Source: Shimia sp051201625 | Lineage (GTDB): Bacteria > Pseudomonadota > Alphaproteobacteria > Rhodobacterales > Rhodobacteraceae | NCBI RefSeq assembly: GCF_051201625.1 | Contig: NZ_CP179203.1 | Location: forward strand, 682,001-746,000 | Reading direction: 5' to 3' | DNA length: 64,000 bases | Shown: positions 54,107-63,001 of the stretch, piece after piece | How the letters are laid out: the number at the start of each line of letters is the position of its first letter | Position numbering within the stretch: the stretch's first letter is position 1 | The notes under the pieces: model-generated | What the model saw: the letters and a program-made list of their open reading frames with translations, nothing else | The model's database searches: none | What the model was told of the DNA's origin: nothing | Made by a program: the position numbers and the translations under genes

Positions 54107-54865
54107 ATGCGGCATATCGCGGGTTTTATGGTGCTTTTGACAGTTGCGGGCTGTTCTTCGTCCACGTCTTGGGGGTGGTATGTGATCGACCCCAGAACTA
54201 CCTCGGGGTGGATTAACATCAAGTTCCTGATTAGTGGCATGGGCTCGACGATACTTATATCGCTGATTGCTGCTGTACTTTCTATCCTGATCGGTCTGGT
54301 TGTAACGTTACCCGGCCTATCGACGCGGTGGTATTGGCGGATTTTTAACCGCTTTTATGTGGAAATCATCCGGTCAATACCATTGCTGCCAATGCTTTTT
54401 TGGGTGTTTTACGGGCTACCGCTCATATTCAAATCAATGGGGCTTAATATTCCAATTGACCCATTTTGGGGTGCAATTATCACGCTCGCGATTTCGGACA
54501 GCGCCTTCACCGCTGAAATCTATCGTGCTGGAATTCAGTCGATCCCTAAAGGTCAAGTTGAGGCGGCGCAGACTGTTGGTCTGAATTACCCGCAAACCAT
54601 GCGGTATGTTGTATTGCCACAAGCAATACGGCTGATTTTACCGCCTCTGGCTAACCAATTTATCTATATCGTGAAAATGTCCGCATTTGCCTCTGTAATA
54701 GGCATGCAGGAGCTTACGCGGCGGGCAAACGAGCTTGTTGTCTCGGAGTACAGACCGCTCGAGATTTACTCACTTTTGATCGTTGAGTATTTGGTATTAG
54801 TTTTAATCATTAGCGCTGGGGTTCGGTGGCTTGAGCGGCGTTTGAGCCGTGGTGAACGTCAGTAA
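54107..54865 (+). CDS. Amino-acid ABC transporter permease (HisM/GlnP type)
   Basis: The ATG at 54107 has AGGAGCG 8 bases upstream and gives 252 residues. About five membrane spans are seen, with the coupling motif EAAQTVGLNYPQTMRYVVLP and the following PQAIRLILPPLANQF characteristic of polar amino-acid permeases. The N-terminus has an odd lipobox-like stretch (LLTVAGCSSS), which probably is only part of the first span. Only one permease gene is present, so the channel may be a homodimer. It is followed by an AhpD-like gene. Confidence 0.92.
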   Translation: MRHIAGFMVLLTVAGCSSSTSWGWYVIDPRTTSGWINIKFLISGMGSTILISLIAAVLSILIGLVVTLPGLSTRWYWRIFNRFYVEIIRSIPLLPMLFWVFYGLPLIFKSMGLNIPIDPFWGAIITLAISDSAFTAEIYRAGIQSIPKGQVEAAQTVGLNYPQTMRYVVLPQAIRLILPPLANQFIYIVKMSAFASVIGMQELTRRANELVVSEYRPLEIYSLLIVEYLVLVLIISAGVRWLERRLSRGERQ

Positions 54866-54881
54866 TGGAGGAAGCGGGGCG

Positions 54882-55217
54882 ATGAATTGGCAAGAACTTA
54901 TGGCGAGAACTCTGGAAGAATGTGGAAATTTTGCAAAGGAAGTGCCGGATTTGATTGGCGCCTATGAGCAGATGGGCAAGGTGGCTAAGGCTGATGGTGC
55001 GTTGAGCCAGAAAACAAAAGAATTCATGGCTCTCGGAATTGCGATCGCCACCCGATGCGACAGTTGTATCGGCTTTCATGTACAGGCATTGGTACGCCTG
55101 AAAACGACCCGTGAGGAATTCTGTGAAGGCTTGGCCATGGCAACATACATGGGCGGCGGTCCATCATACGCTTTTAGCGCCAAGGCGTTGAACGCGTATG
55201 ATGTATTTTCAAAATAG
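54882..55217 (+). CDS. AhpD-like / carboxymuconolactone decarboxylase family protein
   Basis: The ATG at 54882 follows GGAGGAAGCGGGG and gives 111 residues. The motif RCDSCIGFHVQAL carries the CxxC and His of AhpD-type peroxidase-like proteins. Proteins of this fold act in peroxide defence or in unknown redox steps. It lies 16 bases after the permease gene and is probably cotranscribed with it. A link between this protein and the transporter substrate is possible but not shown. Confidence 0.88.
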   Translation: MNWQELMARTLEECGNFAKEVPDLIGAYEQMGKVAKADGALSQKTKEFMALGIAIATRCDSCIGFHVQALVRLKTTREEFCEGLAMATYMGGGPSYAFSAKALNAYDVFSK

Positions 55218-55548
55218 AGCCAATAGATTTGGTAACGGATAATTGGGGAGCAGAGTTTACCGTCTTCGTTATTGCCGAGCTATTTTGGAATACTATTGCC
55301 AATACCCATGTGGAAAGGCTCCGAGAAAATTATAAAAGCGCATTCTTTAAACAAGTGCCAAACTTCCCTGAATTATGAAGTGGCTTCGTTACGCAAATCT
55401 TGAACCATGCGCCTCTGTTGAAGTCGAGGGCGTCCTTCAAGGGCGTCTGTGTTGCAAGTAGCGAGTGAGTGCTCGTTCTTCGGGACTGTAATATGGCCAG
55501 TAATTCCATGAGCGCGGATTATACGTAGTTGCGGCGTCACCTTTGCAA
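55218..55548 (+). other. 330-base stretch with a possible relic reading frame
   Basis: The interval between the AhpD-like gene and the end of dctM holds no complete gene. From a TTG near 55232, a frame of about 50 codons reads LVTDNWGAEFTVFVIAELFW and ends PNFPEL at about 55378. It has protein-like composition but no ribosome site, and no family is recognised. It may be the remnant of a lost gene. The rest shows nothing. Confidence 0.35.
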
Positions 55549-56844
55549 TTATCCTGCGTACCCAAACACCCGTGGTAGCCACAAAACAAGATTGGGAAAT
55601 AAGACCAGAGCCAGCAGTGCAACTAAGAGTGCGATGAGGAAAGACCAAATTTCCCGGATTATCTCAGACAATGGAATGCGCGTAACGGCATTTAGGACGA
55701 ATAATAGAATTCCATAGGGTGGAGTTATCAAACCAATCATGCAGTTTACCACTGCGACCACTCCAAAGTGAACGAGGTCAATTCCTAGCTCGCGACAGGT
55801 AGGCAAAAAAAGCGGGATGATCACAAGAATGATCGTAGTTGCATCTAGTACGCAACCCAAAAGTAGCAGGAGAAGATTTACGCTTAGTAGAAATAAGATT
55901 GGGTTGACATCAAGCCCAACCAAGCGCTGGGCAAGCATGCTGGGAATATTTTCGGATGCGACGACGTAGTTCAGGATTAAAGCGCCACCGATCACCAAGC
56001 CGACTGCTGCAGAGGATCGGGCGCTCTCTACGAGTATACCATAAAGCGCTCGAAAGCTGAGGGCGCGGTAAAACAAAGCTGCTAAAATTAATGCATAGAA
56101 TGCTGCGACAGCGGCTGCTTCGGTTGGTGTCGTGACGCCGCCATAAATACCGTAAAGCAAAATAGCGGGCATGAGCAGTGCGGGAAATGCGTTCGCTGTG
56201 CGCCGAGGTAATTCCGATAAAGGGACTGGCGCTTCCAGCGCGAATCCGCGTCTGTGGGACAGATAGGTGTTCATAGCCATCAGTACCGCACCCATCAAAA
56301 GGCCGGGGATAATACCGCCCAAAAAAAGGTATCCGATTGATGTGTTAGAGACCAACGCGTAAAGCACCATTGGTATGGAGGGTGGGATGATTGGACCGAT
56401 GGTCGCTGAAGAAGCCGTAATGGCTGCGGCGTATCCCCGCGTGTAGTGCCCACTCTTGGTCATCATTTCAATGATGATTTTTCCGATACCGGCGGCATCA
56501 GCGACAGCTGATCCCGACATGCCTGAAAATATCAGGGATGCCACAACATTTACGTGTCCAAGCCCGCCACGAAACCTGCCGACAAGAGCGACGCAGAAGC
56601 TTAAAAGCCGGTCGCTGATGGTTCCTGCGTTCATTATATTTGCCGCGACAATAAAAAGGGGCACAGCGAGCAAAATGAAGCTTTGGTACAGACCGTCCAT
56701 AAGGACTTTGCCCGCAATGCCGATCCCCTGGCCTGCCGCGTACAGGTAGGCGATTGATCCAACTAGGATCGCATAGGCAATTGGGGTGCCAATTCCAGCT
56801 AGGAAGAAAAGGGTACCTAGACAGATTAGAAACTCAATACTCAT
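55549..56844 (-). CDS. dctM: TRAP transporter large permease (DctM)
   Basis: The 431-residue protein has about 12 membrane spans and the DctM signatures VVASLIFSGMSGSAVADAAG and IGPIIPPSIPMVLYA. It is the Na+-driven translocation unit of a TRAP transporter for an organic acid. It overlaps dctQ by 4 bases. The end LVLFPNLVLWLPRVFGYA is normal. Order in the operon is DapA-like, GntR, dctP, dctQ, dctM. Confidence 0.95.
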   Translation of the reverse strand: MSIEFLICLGTLFFLAGIGTPIAYAILVGSIAYLYAAGQGIGIAGKVLMDGLYQSFILLAVPLFIVAANIMNAGTISDRLLSFCVALVGRFRGGLGHVNVVASLIFSGMSGSAVADAAGIGKIIIEMMTKSGHYTRGYAAAITASSATIGPIIPPSIPMVLYALVSNTSIGYLFLGGIIPGLLMGAVLMAMNTYLSHRRGFALEAPVPLSELPRRTANAFPALLMPAILLYGIYGGVTTPTEAAAVAAFYALILAALFYRALSFRALYGILVESARSSAAVGLVIGGALILNYVVASENIPSMLAQRLVGLDVNPILFLLSVNLLLLLLGCVLDATTIILVIIPLFLPTCRELGIDLVHFGVVAVVNCMIGLITPPYGILLFVLNAVTRIPLSEIIREIWSFLIALLVALLALVLFPNLVLWLPRVFGYAG

Positions 56845-57407
56845 TCTGCTTTTTCGCCCATGTCGTCATGATGGGCGATATCTTTAATGCCATATATAAT
56901 TGTTTGATAGGCGGTGTATCCGTATCGAAGGGACACTGCGAGTAAGAAGATAATATAAATTGCATAGATGTCGCGCATTCGAATCCAGTCACCGAATAAG
57001 TTCGATAGGGTCGCTGTCTTTTTCAGTCGCAGTATGTAAAATTTTGACAATGTCGGCTCAACCGATAAAAGGAGCGCCGTACAAATGGCAATACAGCCGA
57101 TAATGATGAACCATCGTCTTATCGTTGGGCGTACAGCAAAAAACAAAATGTCAAAGGTGACGTGGTCTTGTTCTCGGACAACAAAGGCATTGCCCCAGAA
57201 GATAAGCCAGACCCAAAGCAAAAGGCAAAACTCTAAAGTCCAGCCATAAAGAGATGGATTCAAAACGGGAAAATACTGAGGCAGCCATTCGAGGCGTGCC
57301 GAATAACGCACGATAATCTGTAAAATGAAGGTGGTAAACATCGTTGCCATTATCGCCGCTGCAACGGCTTGGGCAAAGTGGCTAAATCCAGCCTGCACTT
57401 GCTTCAT
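56841..57407 (-). CDS. dctQ: TRAP transporter small permease (DctQ)
   Basis: The ATG at 57407 has AAGGG at a good distance and gives 188 residues; a GTG at 57437 is in frame but close to the hairpin described below. Four membrane spans are seen, with the family motif EFCLLLWVWLIFWGNAFVVRE. DctQ supports DctM and docks the loaded binding protein. It overlaps dctM by 4 bases. Confidence 0.9.
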   Translation of the reverse strand: MKQVQAGFSHFAQAVAAAIMATMFTTFILQIIVRYSARLEWLPQYFPVLNPSLYGWTLEFCLLLWVWLIFWGNAFVVREQDHVTFDILFFAVRPTIRRWFIIIGCIAICTALLLSVEPTLSKFYILRLKKTATLSNLFGDWIRMRDIYAIYIIFLLAVSLRYGYTAYQTIIYGIKDIAHHDDMGEKAE

Positions 57408-57440
57408 TTTTGACCCTTGGAAGTAGACATGCTTCACTTT

Positions 57441-57481
57441 TTTGTAAGTTAGGACGGGGAAACCGCGTCCTAACTTACAAA
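57441..57481 (-). promoter_or_regulatory. Perfect 16-bp inverted repeat between dctP and dctQ
   Basis: TTTGTAAGTTAGGACG at 57441-57456 is exactly complementary to CGTCCTAACTTACAAA at 57466-57481, with a 9-base loop. It lies just after the dctP stop and before dctQM, on the transcribed strand of the operon. Neither side has a long T-run on the minus strand. Such intercistronic hairpins keep the binding-protein message in excess over the permease message in TRAP and ABC operons. Confidence 0.8.
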
Positions 57482-57493
57482 TTTCTACAGCTT

Positions 57494-58489
57494 TTAGTTC
57501 CCGAGGGCGTTGATTTTTTCCAAAACACCATCCGGCCAGCTTGCCGCAAGTTCTGAGCCCGCGTATTGGGCCTGAACGTGATCTCGGAAGGCTGTCAAAT
57601 CTGGCTCATAGACGTCGAGCCCTTGTTCAGTCAAAAATGAAACAAGGTTTGCTTCTTTTTCCAATTGTTTTTGCCGTCCACTTTCCGCTGCCGCCTCGGC
57701 AGCAGCCTGAACGGTAGCTTGTTGATCTGCACTCAAGCCGTCCCAAACAGCCTTTGAAAAGGCGACATAATTCAAATCGACCAGATGCGACGTCAAAGCG
57801 ATCTGACTGGTTACCTCGTAAAATTTAGCATCTACAACTGTTGGAAGTGGGTTGTCCTGTCCATCGACTGAGCCGGTTTGAAGCGCTGTATAGACCTCGG
57901 TAAAGGCCATAGGTGTCGGGTTTGCTCCAAGTGCTTTGCCGAGGAACTGCCAAGCATCAGTGCCCGGCATCCGCAAATTGACGCCCGCAAGATCAGATGG
58001 TGTCGATACCGTAAGTTCGCTCTTTGATTGACGCAAGTTAACATGGCGCTGTCCAAGATACATCACAGCAAGTAACTTTACGCCAAGCTCGTCTTCAACC
58101 TTTTGTTTAAAAGAGTCCATCAAAGGATCATTGAATACGGCAACCTGATGCGCTGCATTCTGATGGACGTACCCTGTAGCAAAAATCGTGAATTCTGGGA
58201 AGAATTGACCAAGTTCTTGCGCGGAGGTGATCGACATCTCAAGATCGCCAGAGGCAATAGTTTCCAATTCGGAACCTTGTGCGATCAATGAGCCATTATA
58301 GTGTGGCTCGTAGGTGGCAAAATCAGCTACCGCGGGGGCAAAAACTTCGGCAAGCGCAATCGAGCGTTGATCTGTTTCTGACGCGGGTGTCGACATGCGT
58401 AGTGTAACTTTGTCCGCAGCCATAGCTGGTAATGCCAAAGATGCGGCCGCCACTACCATTAGTGTGCGCCGTGAAAGTTTAATGGTCAT
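57494..58489 (-). CDS. dctP: TRAP transporter substrate-binding protein (DctP)
   Basis: The 331-residue protein has a Tat- or Sec-type signal (SRRTLMVVAAASLALPAMAA) and the DctP core: GSELETIASGDLEMSI, the conserved arginine region AGVNLRMPGTDAW that binds the carboxylate of the ligand, and MAFTEVYTALQTGSVDGQDNP. It delivers an organic acid to DctQM. The neighbours (aldolases, kinase, dioxygenase) suggest a sugar acid or related compound, but the ligand cannot be deduced. Confidence 0.93.
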   Translation of the reverse strand: MTIKLSRRTLMVVAAASLALPAMAADKVTLRMSTPASETDQRSIALAEVFAPAVADFATYEPHYNGSLIAQGSELETIASGDLEMSITSAQELGQFFPEFTIFATGYVHQNAAHQVAVFNDPLMDSFKQKVEDELGVKLLAVMYLGQRHVNLRQSKSELTVSTPSDLAGVNLRMPGTDAWQFLGKALGANPTPMAFTEVYTALQTGSVDGQDNPLPTVVDAKFYEVTSQIALTSHLVDLNYVAFSKAVWDGLSADQQATVQAAAEAAAESGRQKQLEKEANLVSFLTEQGLDVYEPDLTAFRDHVQAQYAGSELAASWPDGVLEKINALGN

Positions 58490-58564
58490 GATAGTTCCTC
58501 CGTATTAAGTGTGCGGTATTGGCCGCATTTTTATCCGTTGGGCCATTACCCACCGAAATTCTCT

Positions 58565-59221
58565 TCACAAGCCCAATGCGCGTCTTTTTGCGCCGTTGAT
58601 GTGCGTTTGCATTGCAGTTGCCGCTCCCGACGAGTCGCGGTCTTTCAATGCAGTAATAACTGCAAGATGTTCCTCTAAAACTGGCACCACCAGATTTGGC
58701 AGCATCCGAGTATCACTGTTGCGGATGAGTCTGATCTTGATGGCGTTAACTCTATATATATCTGAAATTAATGCGTTCTCCATTCTGTCGACAATTTGTT
58801 CGTGAAAGGCCCAATCTATTTGTTGTGCCCTATGCAAAACATTAGAAGATACGGAAGCATTCGCAGCATCACGTGACTCTTGATGCTGTGTCTCAAGGTC
58901 GTCAATCTCTTGGTTTGATGCGGTCTTGCAGAATTCCGCAATTGCCTCACCTTCGATAATCGAGCGTAACTGAAAGGCATTCCGGACGAGTTCGATGTCA
59001 ATCGACAGTACCTGTAGTCCTCGCTTGGGCACAGTCTTGATCAGCCCATCGGCCTCGAGTCTTGGAACCATTTCGCGGATTGCGCCCAATGGCATTCCGG
59101 TCAGTTCGACAAGCTCCCGCTGTGATACAATTTGTCCCGGCTGTATGTCGCGAGCCAGTAGTTTCTGAGTGAAATTGGAGTAGGCGTGGTCACGAAGACG
59201 AAGGGTGGATAGTCGTGTCAT
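58565..59221 (-). CDS. GntR-family transcriptional regulator, FCD (FadR) type
   Basis: The 218-residue protein has a winged helix (IVSQRELVELTGMPLGAIRE, with RLEADGLIKTVPKRGLQV) and an FCD ligand domain with the metal-site pattern DWAFHEQIV, EEHLAVITAL and MQTHINGAK. It overlaps the DapA-like gene by 4 bases (ATGA), so it is part of the operon it probably controls. Its likely ligand is an intermediate of the pathway. Candidate operators lie at 60167-60191. Confidence 0.92.
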   Translation of the reverse strand: MTRLSTLRLRDHAYSNFTQKLLARDIQPGQIVSQRELVELTGMPLGAIREMVPRLEADGLIKTVPKRGLQVLSIDIELVRNAFQLRSIIEGEAIAEFCKTASNQEIDDLETQHQESRDAANASVSSNVLHRAQQIDWAFHEQIVDRMENALISDIYRVNAIKIRLIRNSDTRMLPNLVVPVLEEHLAVITALKDRDSSGAATAMQTHINGAKRRALGL

Positions 59222-60105
59222 GCAACTACCCTGTTTTGACTGAAACGGCTCTCAATTGCCGACTTCGCGCGAGAATTTAAAGGTCGCAATGGTGCGCGCA
59301 AATGCCCCCAATCTGAATTGTCAGTAATCGTTACCATGGCCTGTTTCAATGCGGGAATGACTGGATATGAAACGATCAAGTCTACGTCAGAAGAGAGCAT
59401 GGTGTCCTCTGTATGACTTTCGAACAAATCAGCTATACGTTTTGGATAAAGGTTTGCCATACCGCAAATGGAGCCAGCGCCGCCTAAGGCAGCGGCCTTA
59501 TGCAAAAGTCGTTCGTCGCCTACAAGTACAGGAATTTTCTTGCTATCCAAAACCAACCGGGTGTCACTCCATTCTCCCGCACTGTCTTTCAGCGCGATCA
59601 CCCGATCAGGAAAGTCCGCACGTAGCCGCATGATCAGATCGAGGGATAACGGTACCTGAGTTATCTGTGGGATGTGATAGAGAATGAAACGGGCTGAAGG
59701 CTCTACAAGTTTGAATAGTTGAGTGTGCCAATCATATAAGCCGTTTTCATTTAAATCTTTGAAGTAGAAGGGCGGCAGCAACAAAAATTTAGTGATGCCA
59801 AATATCATTCCTTGCTGAACCTGTGCGGCTACATCTGAAATCGCGGAGGCACATAATCCCAATGTAATCTTATCTGTTGGGATACCGCTGCCAACTATTG
59901 CTTGAATCGTCGTTTGCCGCTCATCCAATCCAATTGAGGCGCCTTCGCCCGTCGTTCCAAATAATGTCACTCCAGTAGTTCCACTATTGAGCAGATAATT
60001 GGCATGCTCGCAAAGCAGCGCAAGATTTACGTGGCCATTGCCGTCAAACGGGGTCAGAAGTGCTGCTGAGATACCAAAAAAAGCGATTATTGTCTCCGTC
60101 GTCAT
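59218..60105 (-). CDS. DapA/NAL-family aldolase or synthase
   Basis: The 295-residue protein is a TIM-barrel lyase of the dihydrodipicolinate synthase / N-acetylneuraminate lyase family. It keeps the Schiff-base Lys in VIALKDSAGEW, the Tyr in FILYHIPQI and the substrate-carboxylate loop GTTGEGASIGLDER. It therefore should cleave or form a carbon-carbon bond next to a 2-oxo acid. In this catabolic cluster a sugar-acid aldolase role is more likely than lysine synthesis. It is the first gene of the leftward TRAP operon and diverges from the PfkB gene. Confidence 0.9.
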   Translation of the reverse strand: MTTETIIAFFGISAALLTPFDGNGHVNLALLCEHANYLLNSGTTGVTLFGTTGEGASIGLDERQTTIQAIVGSGIPTDKITLGLCASAISDVAAQVQQGMIFGITKFLLLPPFYFKDLNENGLYDWHTQLFKLVEPSARFILYHIPQITQVPLSLDLIMRLRADFPDRVIALKDSAGEWSDTRLVLDSKKIPVLVGDERLLHKAAALGGAGSICGMANLYPKRIADLFESHTEDTMLSSDVDLIVSYPVIPALKQAMVTITDNSDWGHLRAPLRPLNSRAKSAIESRFSQNRVVA

Positions 60106-60166
60106 TGGGGGCGTTGAATTTAAAATTTGAAGTTTAAGACTACTAACTACAAGTTAATTGTCAATC

Positions 60167-60191
60167 TAACATGTTAACGATATTATTATCG
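60167..60191. promoter_or_regulatory. Palindromic candidate operator in the divergent aldolase-kinase promoter region
   Basis: In the 118-base AT-rich gap, TAACATGTTA at 60167-60176 is a perfect 10-bp palindrome. CGATATTATTATCG at 60178-60191 is a second dyad (5-bp arms, 4-base spacer) right beside it. The size and AT-rich form suit a GntR/FCD dimer. One regulator bound here could control both divergent operons. Confidence 0.5.
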
Positions 60192-60223
60192 AAAATTGAT
60201 AGACTGACGGGGCAACGACTGGA

Positions 60224-61129
60224 ATGCCAAGGATACTTTGCGCCGGATTAATCGCAGTAGATTTAGTATTTGAAATAAATAATTTTCCTGCAAAAGGAAG
60301 TAAAAACCGAGCCTTGTCATCTCAAATGATAACGGGTGGCGGCGCTTTGAATGCTGCATCAGCAATATCAAGCCTTGGTGGTAAAGCAAGCCTAGCTGGT
60401 GTCATTGGAGACGACATTTTTGGTAGCTATTTGCGCGACAAGTTCCATGAGAGAGGCATTGACGACCAATTTGTCCAAGTAAAGCCGGGTGCGGTTACCT
60501 CCCGCTCTGCCAATGCGATAACGCCAGACGGTGATCGGACGATTATCAATCATCGCAGTGCGGCGCTGATACCAGAAGCAATTGACCTCCCAGCTGAGTT
60601 TCCTTTTGATGCTGCACTGGTCGATACCCGATGGCCTGAGATGGCTTTACAGGTTGTGGAGGCCGCAAAGCGTAATGGAAAAAGAACAGTCGTCGACGCT
60701 GAAGCGCCTGTTGGGGAAGCAACTCGAGTACTCAAAGGCGCAAGCCATGTGGTCTTTTCTGAGCAGGGGCTTGCTGACTTCGCTGGTGAGGGTGTTGGTG
60801 CACTTGAGGAAGCGACGCACAAAATTGGGGGCTGGTGTGCTGTTACTAGGGGTGCGCTGCCTGTCCTCTGTCATGATGGCAAGCGTTCCTTCGAAGTACC
60901 CGTCAGTACTGCTCAGGCTGTGAATACGCTAGGCGCGGGTGATTTCTGGCATGCTGCGTTCACATTGGCGCTAGCGAATGGGCTTTCGGAGAGAGACGCT
61001 GTTCATTGGTCAAACGCTGCTGCATCGTTAAAGGTGATGCGTTCTTTGGCGTCAAAAAGTCTTCCAACAAAAGTTGAGGTTGACGTTGCGATGGACGGTA
61101 CCATCAAGAAAAGAAGGAGCGTCCAGTGA
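60224..61129 (+). CDS. PfkB-family carbohydrate kinase
   Basis: The 301-residue protein has both PfkB signatures: MITGGGALNAASAISSLGG near residue 35 and AVNTLGAGDFWHAAFTLAL near residue 230, which holds the catalytic Asp. The layout is like KDG kinase, sulfofructose kinase or ribokinase. It should phosphorylate a sugar or sugar acid before aldol cleavage. It overlaps the PhyH gene by 4 bases. The ribosome site is weak. Confidence 0.9.
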   Translation: MPRILCAGLIAVDLVFEINNFPAKGSKNRALSSQMITGGGALNAASAISSLGGKASLAGVIGDDIFGSYLRDKFHERGIDDQFVQVKPGAVTSRSANAITPDGDRTIINHRSAALIPEAIDLPAEFPFDAALVDTRWPEMALQVVEAAKRNGKRTVVDAEAPVGEATRVLKGASHVVFSEQGLADFAGEGVGALEEATHKIGGWCAVTRGALPVLCHDGKRSFEVPVSTAQAVNTLGAGDFWHAAFTLALANGLSERDAVHWSNAAASLKVMRSLASKSLPTKVEVDVAMDGTIKKRRSVQ

Positions 61130-62043
61130 TTTCAAAACAAAAGGTGTGTCAATCGTTGGGTGGTACTGTGGTTCCGCCCGAAATAGTGGGCGAATTGGTC
61201 GTGGCCGATAAGAACGGAGACCTTAAAAAGCAGCTGTGTGAACACGGATATCTTTTTTTGCAAGGTGTGCATGATCCGGTTGAAGTCGCTGCTGCTCGGA
61301 TGGAGGTTTTGCATCGGCTCGCCGAAGTTGGCGAAATAAAAGAACCGGTTGAAGACGGTATCGCCTCAGGCACCTCACGTCGACGTGAAATCTATCCCAC
61401 AGCGGAGGATCTGGGTAATTTCTGGCGCTCAGTCAGTGAGGGTCTTGCCATCCGGTCGGTAATAAATGGTGCGCGTATTACCCACCTTATGACACAACTT
61501 TTTCGGGAACCAGTTGCGAATTTCACGTTTGCTTGGCTACGCGCTATGGCCAAAGGCCGTGCTAGCCCCGTGCACATTGACCACCCGTACATGAATCGTG
61601 GCTCAAAACGACTAGTCACCTGTTGGACGCCGTTATGCAACATATCGCTTAATACCGGACCGCTCTATGTGCTCGAGGGTTCTCATACATGGAGTGATGT
61701 CCGAACGGAATTTGAAGGTCATGACGTCGATCGCAATCCCTCCCGTCCAGGCCATATCGAGGAAAGCCCAATCATTCTGGCACAGCGCAAAGACAGCAGG
61801 TTTTTAACGTCAAAGTTTGGCCTTGGTGATTGTCTGGTTTTTGGCATGTTCACTGTGCATGGGTCCTTTGACAATAACTCAAAGACTGGGGCAGTCCGAC
61901 TGTCGTGTGACACGCGATTTCAGCCAGCGGCTGATCCGATGGATAAAAGATTTTCTGGACCAAACCCCTTGGCGCATAACGGGCGTGGTTATTCTTGTCT
62001 GTCGGCATCGTTGCCGATGACTGAAACTGGACGATTGCGTTAA
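61126..62043 (+). CDS. Phytanoyl-CoA dioxygenase (PhyH) family protein
   Basis: The 305-residue protein has the non-haem Fe(II) pattern: HID in SPVHIDHPYMNRG, the following TGPLYVLEGSHTW, and a distal His in MFTVHGSFDNNSKT followed by an Arg that should bind 2-oxoglutarate (VRLSCDTRFQ). It is thus likely an Fe/2-oxoglutarate oxygenase that hydroxylates the substrate or removes a methyl or other group from it. It overlaps the kinase gene by 4 bases and is followed by the second DapA-like gene after 18 bases. Confidence 0.88.
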   Translation: MISKQKVCQSLGGTVVPPEIVGELVVADKNGDLKKQLCEHGYLFLQGVHDPVEVAAARMEVLHRLAEVGEIKEPVEDGIASGTSRRREIYPTAEDLGNFWRSVSEGLAIRSVINGARITHLMTQLFREPVANFTFAWLRAMAKGRASPVHIDHPYMNRGSKRLVTCWTPLCNISLNTGPLYVLEGSHTWSDVRTEFEGHDVDRNPSRPGHIEESPIILAQRKDSRFLTSKFGLGDCLVFGMFTVHGSFDNNSKTGAVRLSCDTRFQPAADPMDKRFSGPNPLAHNGRGYSCLSASLPMTETGRLR

Positions 62044-62061
62044 AGAGGGACTGTCAGACAT

Positions 62062-62964
62062 ATGAAAGGCATTGTTCCAAGTTTGAATACGCCATTTGAT
62101 GTTGATGGCGCTCTTGACCATGTTTCACTTCGTCGATTGGTTAATCATACGGTCGAGTCAGGCTGTAGCGGTATGTTGTGTCTGGCCGTTGCGGGTGAAT
62201 ATACGACGCTGAACAGTGAAGAAAAAATTGCCTTTATTGAGACTATTTCTCAAACCAACGCCGGCCGAATTCCCTTTATCGTCAGCGTTACTGCGTCAAA
62301 GCTACAGTCCAGTATTGAACTTGCCAGGACTGCTACTCTTCTCGGTGCGGTGGGCGTTTGTATTCAACTGCCTAACGTTTTGGATCGTCTATCGAAACTA
62401 GACTTTCTGAAAGCACTTGTTAGTGAGGGACCTAGTTTATTGATGGTGCAAGATCTCGACTGGACAGGTGGTGGAATGCCAATTGAGGAGATTCAGTTTC
62501 TCTTTGATCAGGTCGAAGCGTTCTCGTGGTTAAAAATTGAAACGCAAAATGCAGGGCAGAAATACTCAACAGTTACAGATGCAACCCAAGGCGCGTTGAA
62601 CGTTTGCGGAGGATGGGCCGTCACCCAATTGATGGATGCCCTGGCACGCGGAATACATACCTTTATCCCCACGGGACTGGAACGTGTTTATGTCGGGATT
62701 TATGAGGCCTACAAAAACGAAAACATTGGCTCTGCTGCTGCCCTTTTTGAGCGCCTATTACCTGTTCTTGAATATTCGAACCAACACATCGACATTAGTA
62801 TTCGATTTTTCAAGGAATTGCGGAAAGCAGAGGGTCTGTTTGATACAAACATCTGTCGCACCGTAGCTGATCAATATGAAAGGATTGATGAAAATGCCAG
62901 CAAGAAAGCACTCAATACTGCTTTGGCGCTTATGAAAAACTTTGAAAAAATTGAACCGAAATGA
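62062..62964 (+). CDS. Second DapA/NAL-family protein, with altered active site
   Basis: The 300-residue protein has the family barrel and a Lys in WLKIETQNAG at the Schiff-base position. The Tyr usually found on the strand before it is missing: the segment reads LLMVQDLDWTGGG. The carboxylate loop is GEYTTLNSEEK. It is clearly different from the first family member in this cluster. It may act on a different 2-oxo acid or catalyse a dehydration. It lies 18 bases after the PhyH gene. Confidence 0.85.
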   Translation: MKGIVPSLNTPFDVDGALDHVSLRRLVNHTVESGCSGMLCLAVAGEYTTLNSEEKIAFIETISQTNAGRIPFIVSVTASKLQSSIELARTATLLGAVGVCIQLPNVLDRLSKLDFLKALVSEGPSLLMVQDLDWTGGGMPIEEIQFLFDQVEAFSWLKIETQNAGQKYSTVTDATQGALNVCGGWAVTQLMDALARGIHTFIPTGLERVYVGIYEAYKNENIGSAAALFERLLPVLEYSNQHIDISIRFFKELRKAEGLFDTNICRTVADQYERIDENASKKALNTALALMKNFEKIEPK

Positions 62965-63001
62965 CCTTTATGGTGCAGGCACTTTTCAAGGAAAGGTAAA
63001 C

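Noticed and set aside
55373..55648. 91-codon minus-strand frame at the end of dctM.
   Set aside because: It overlaps the dctM 3' end in another frame, and its composition is not convincing.
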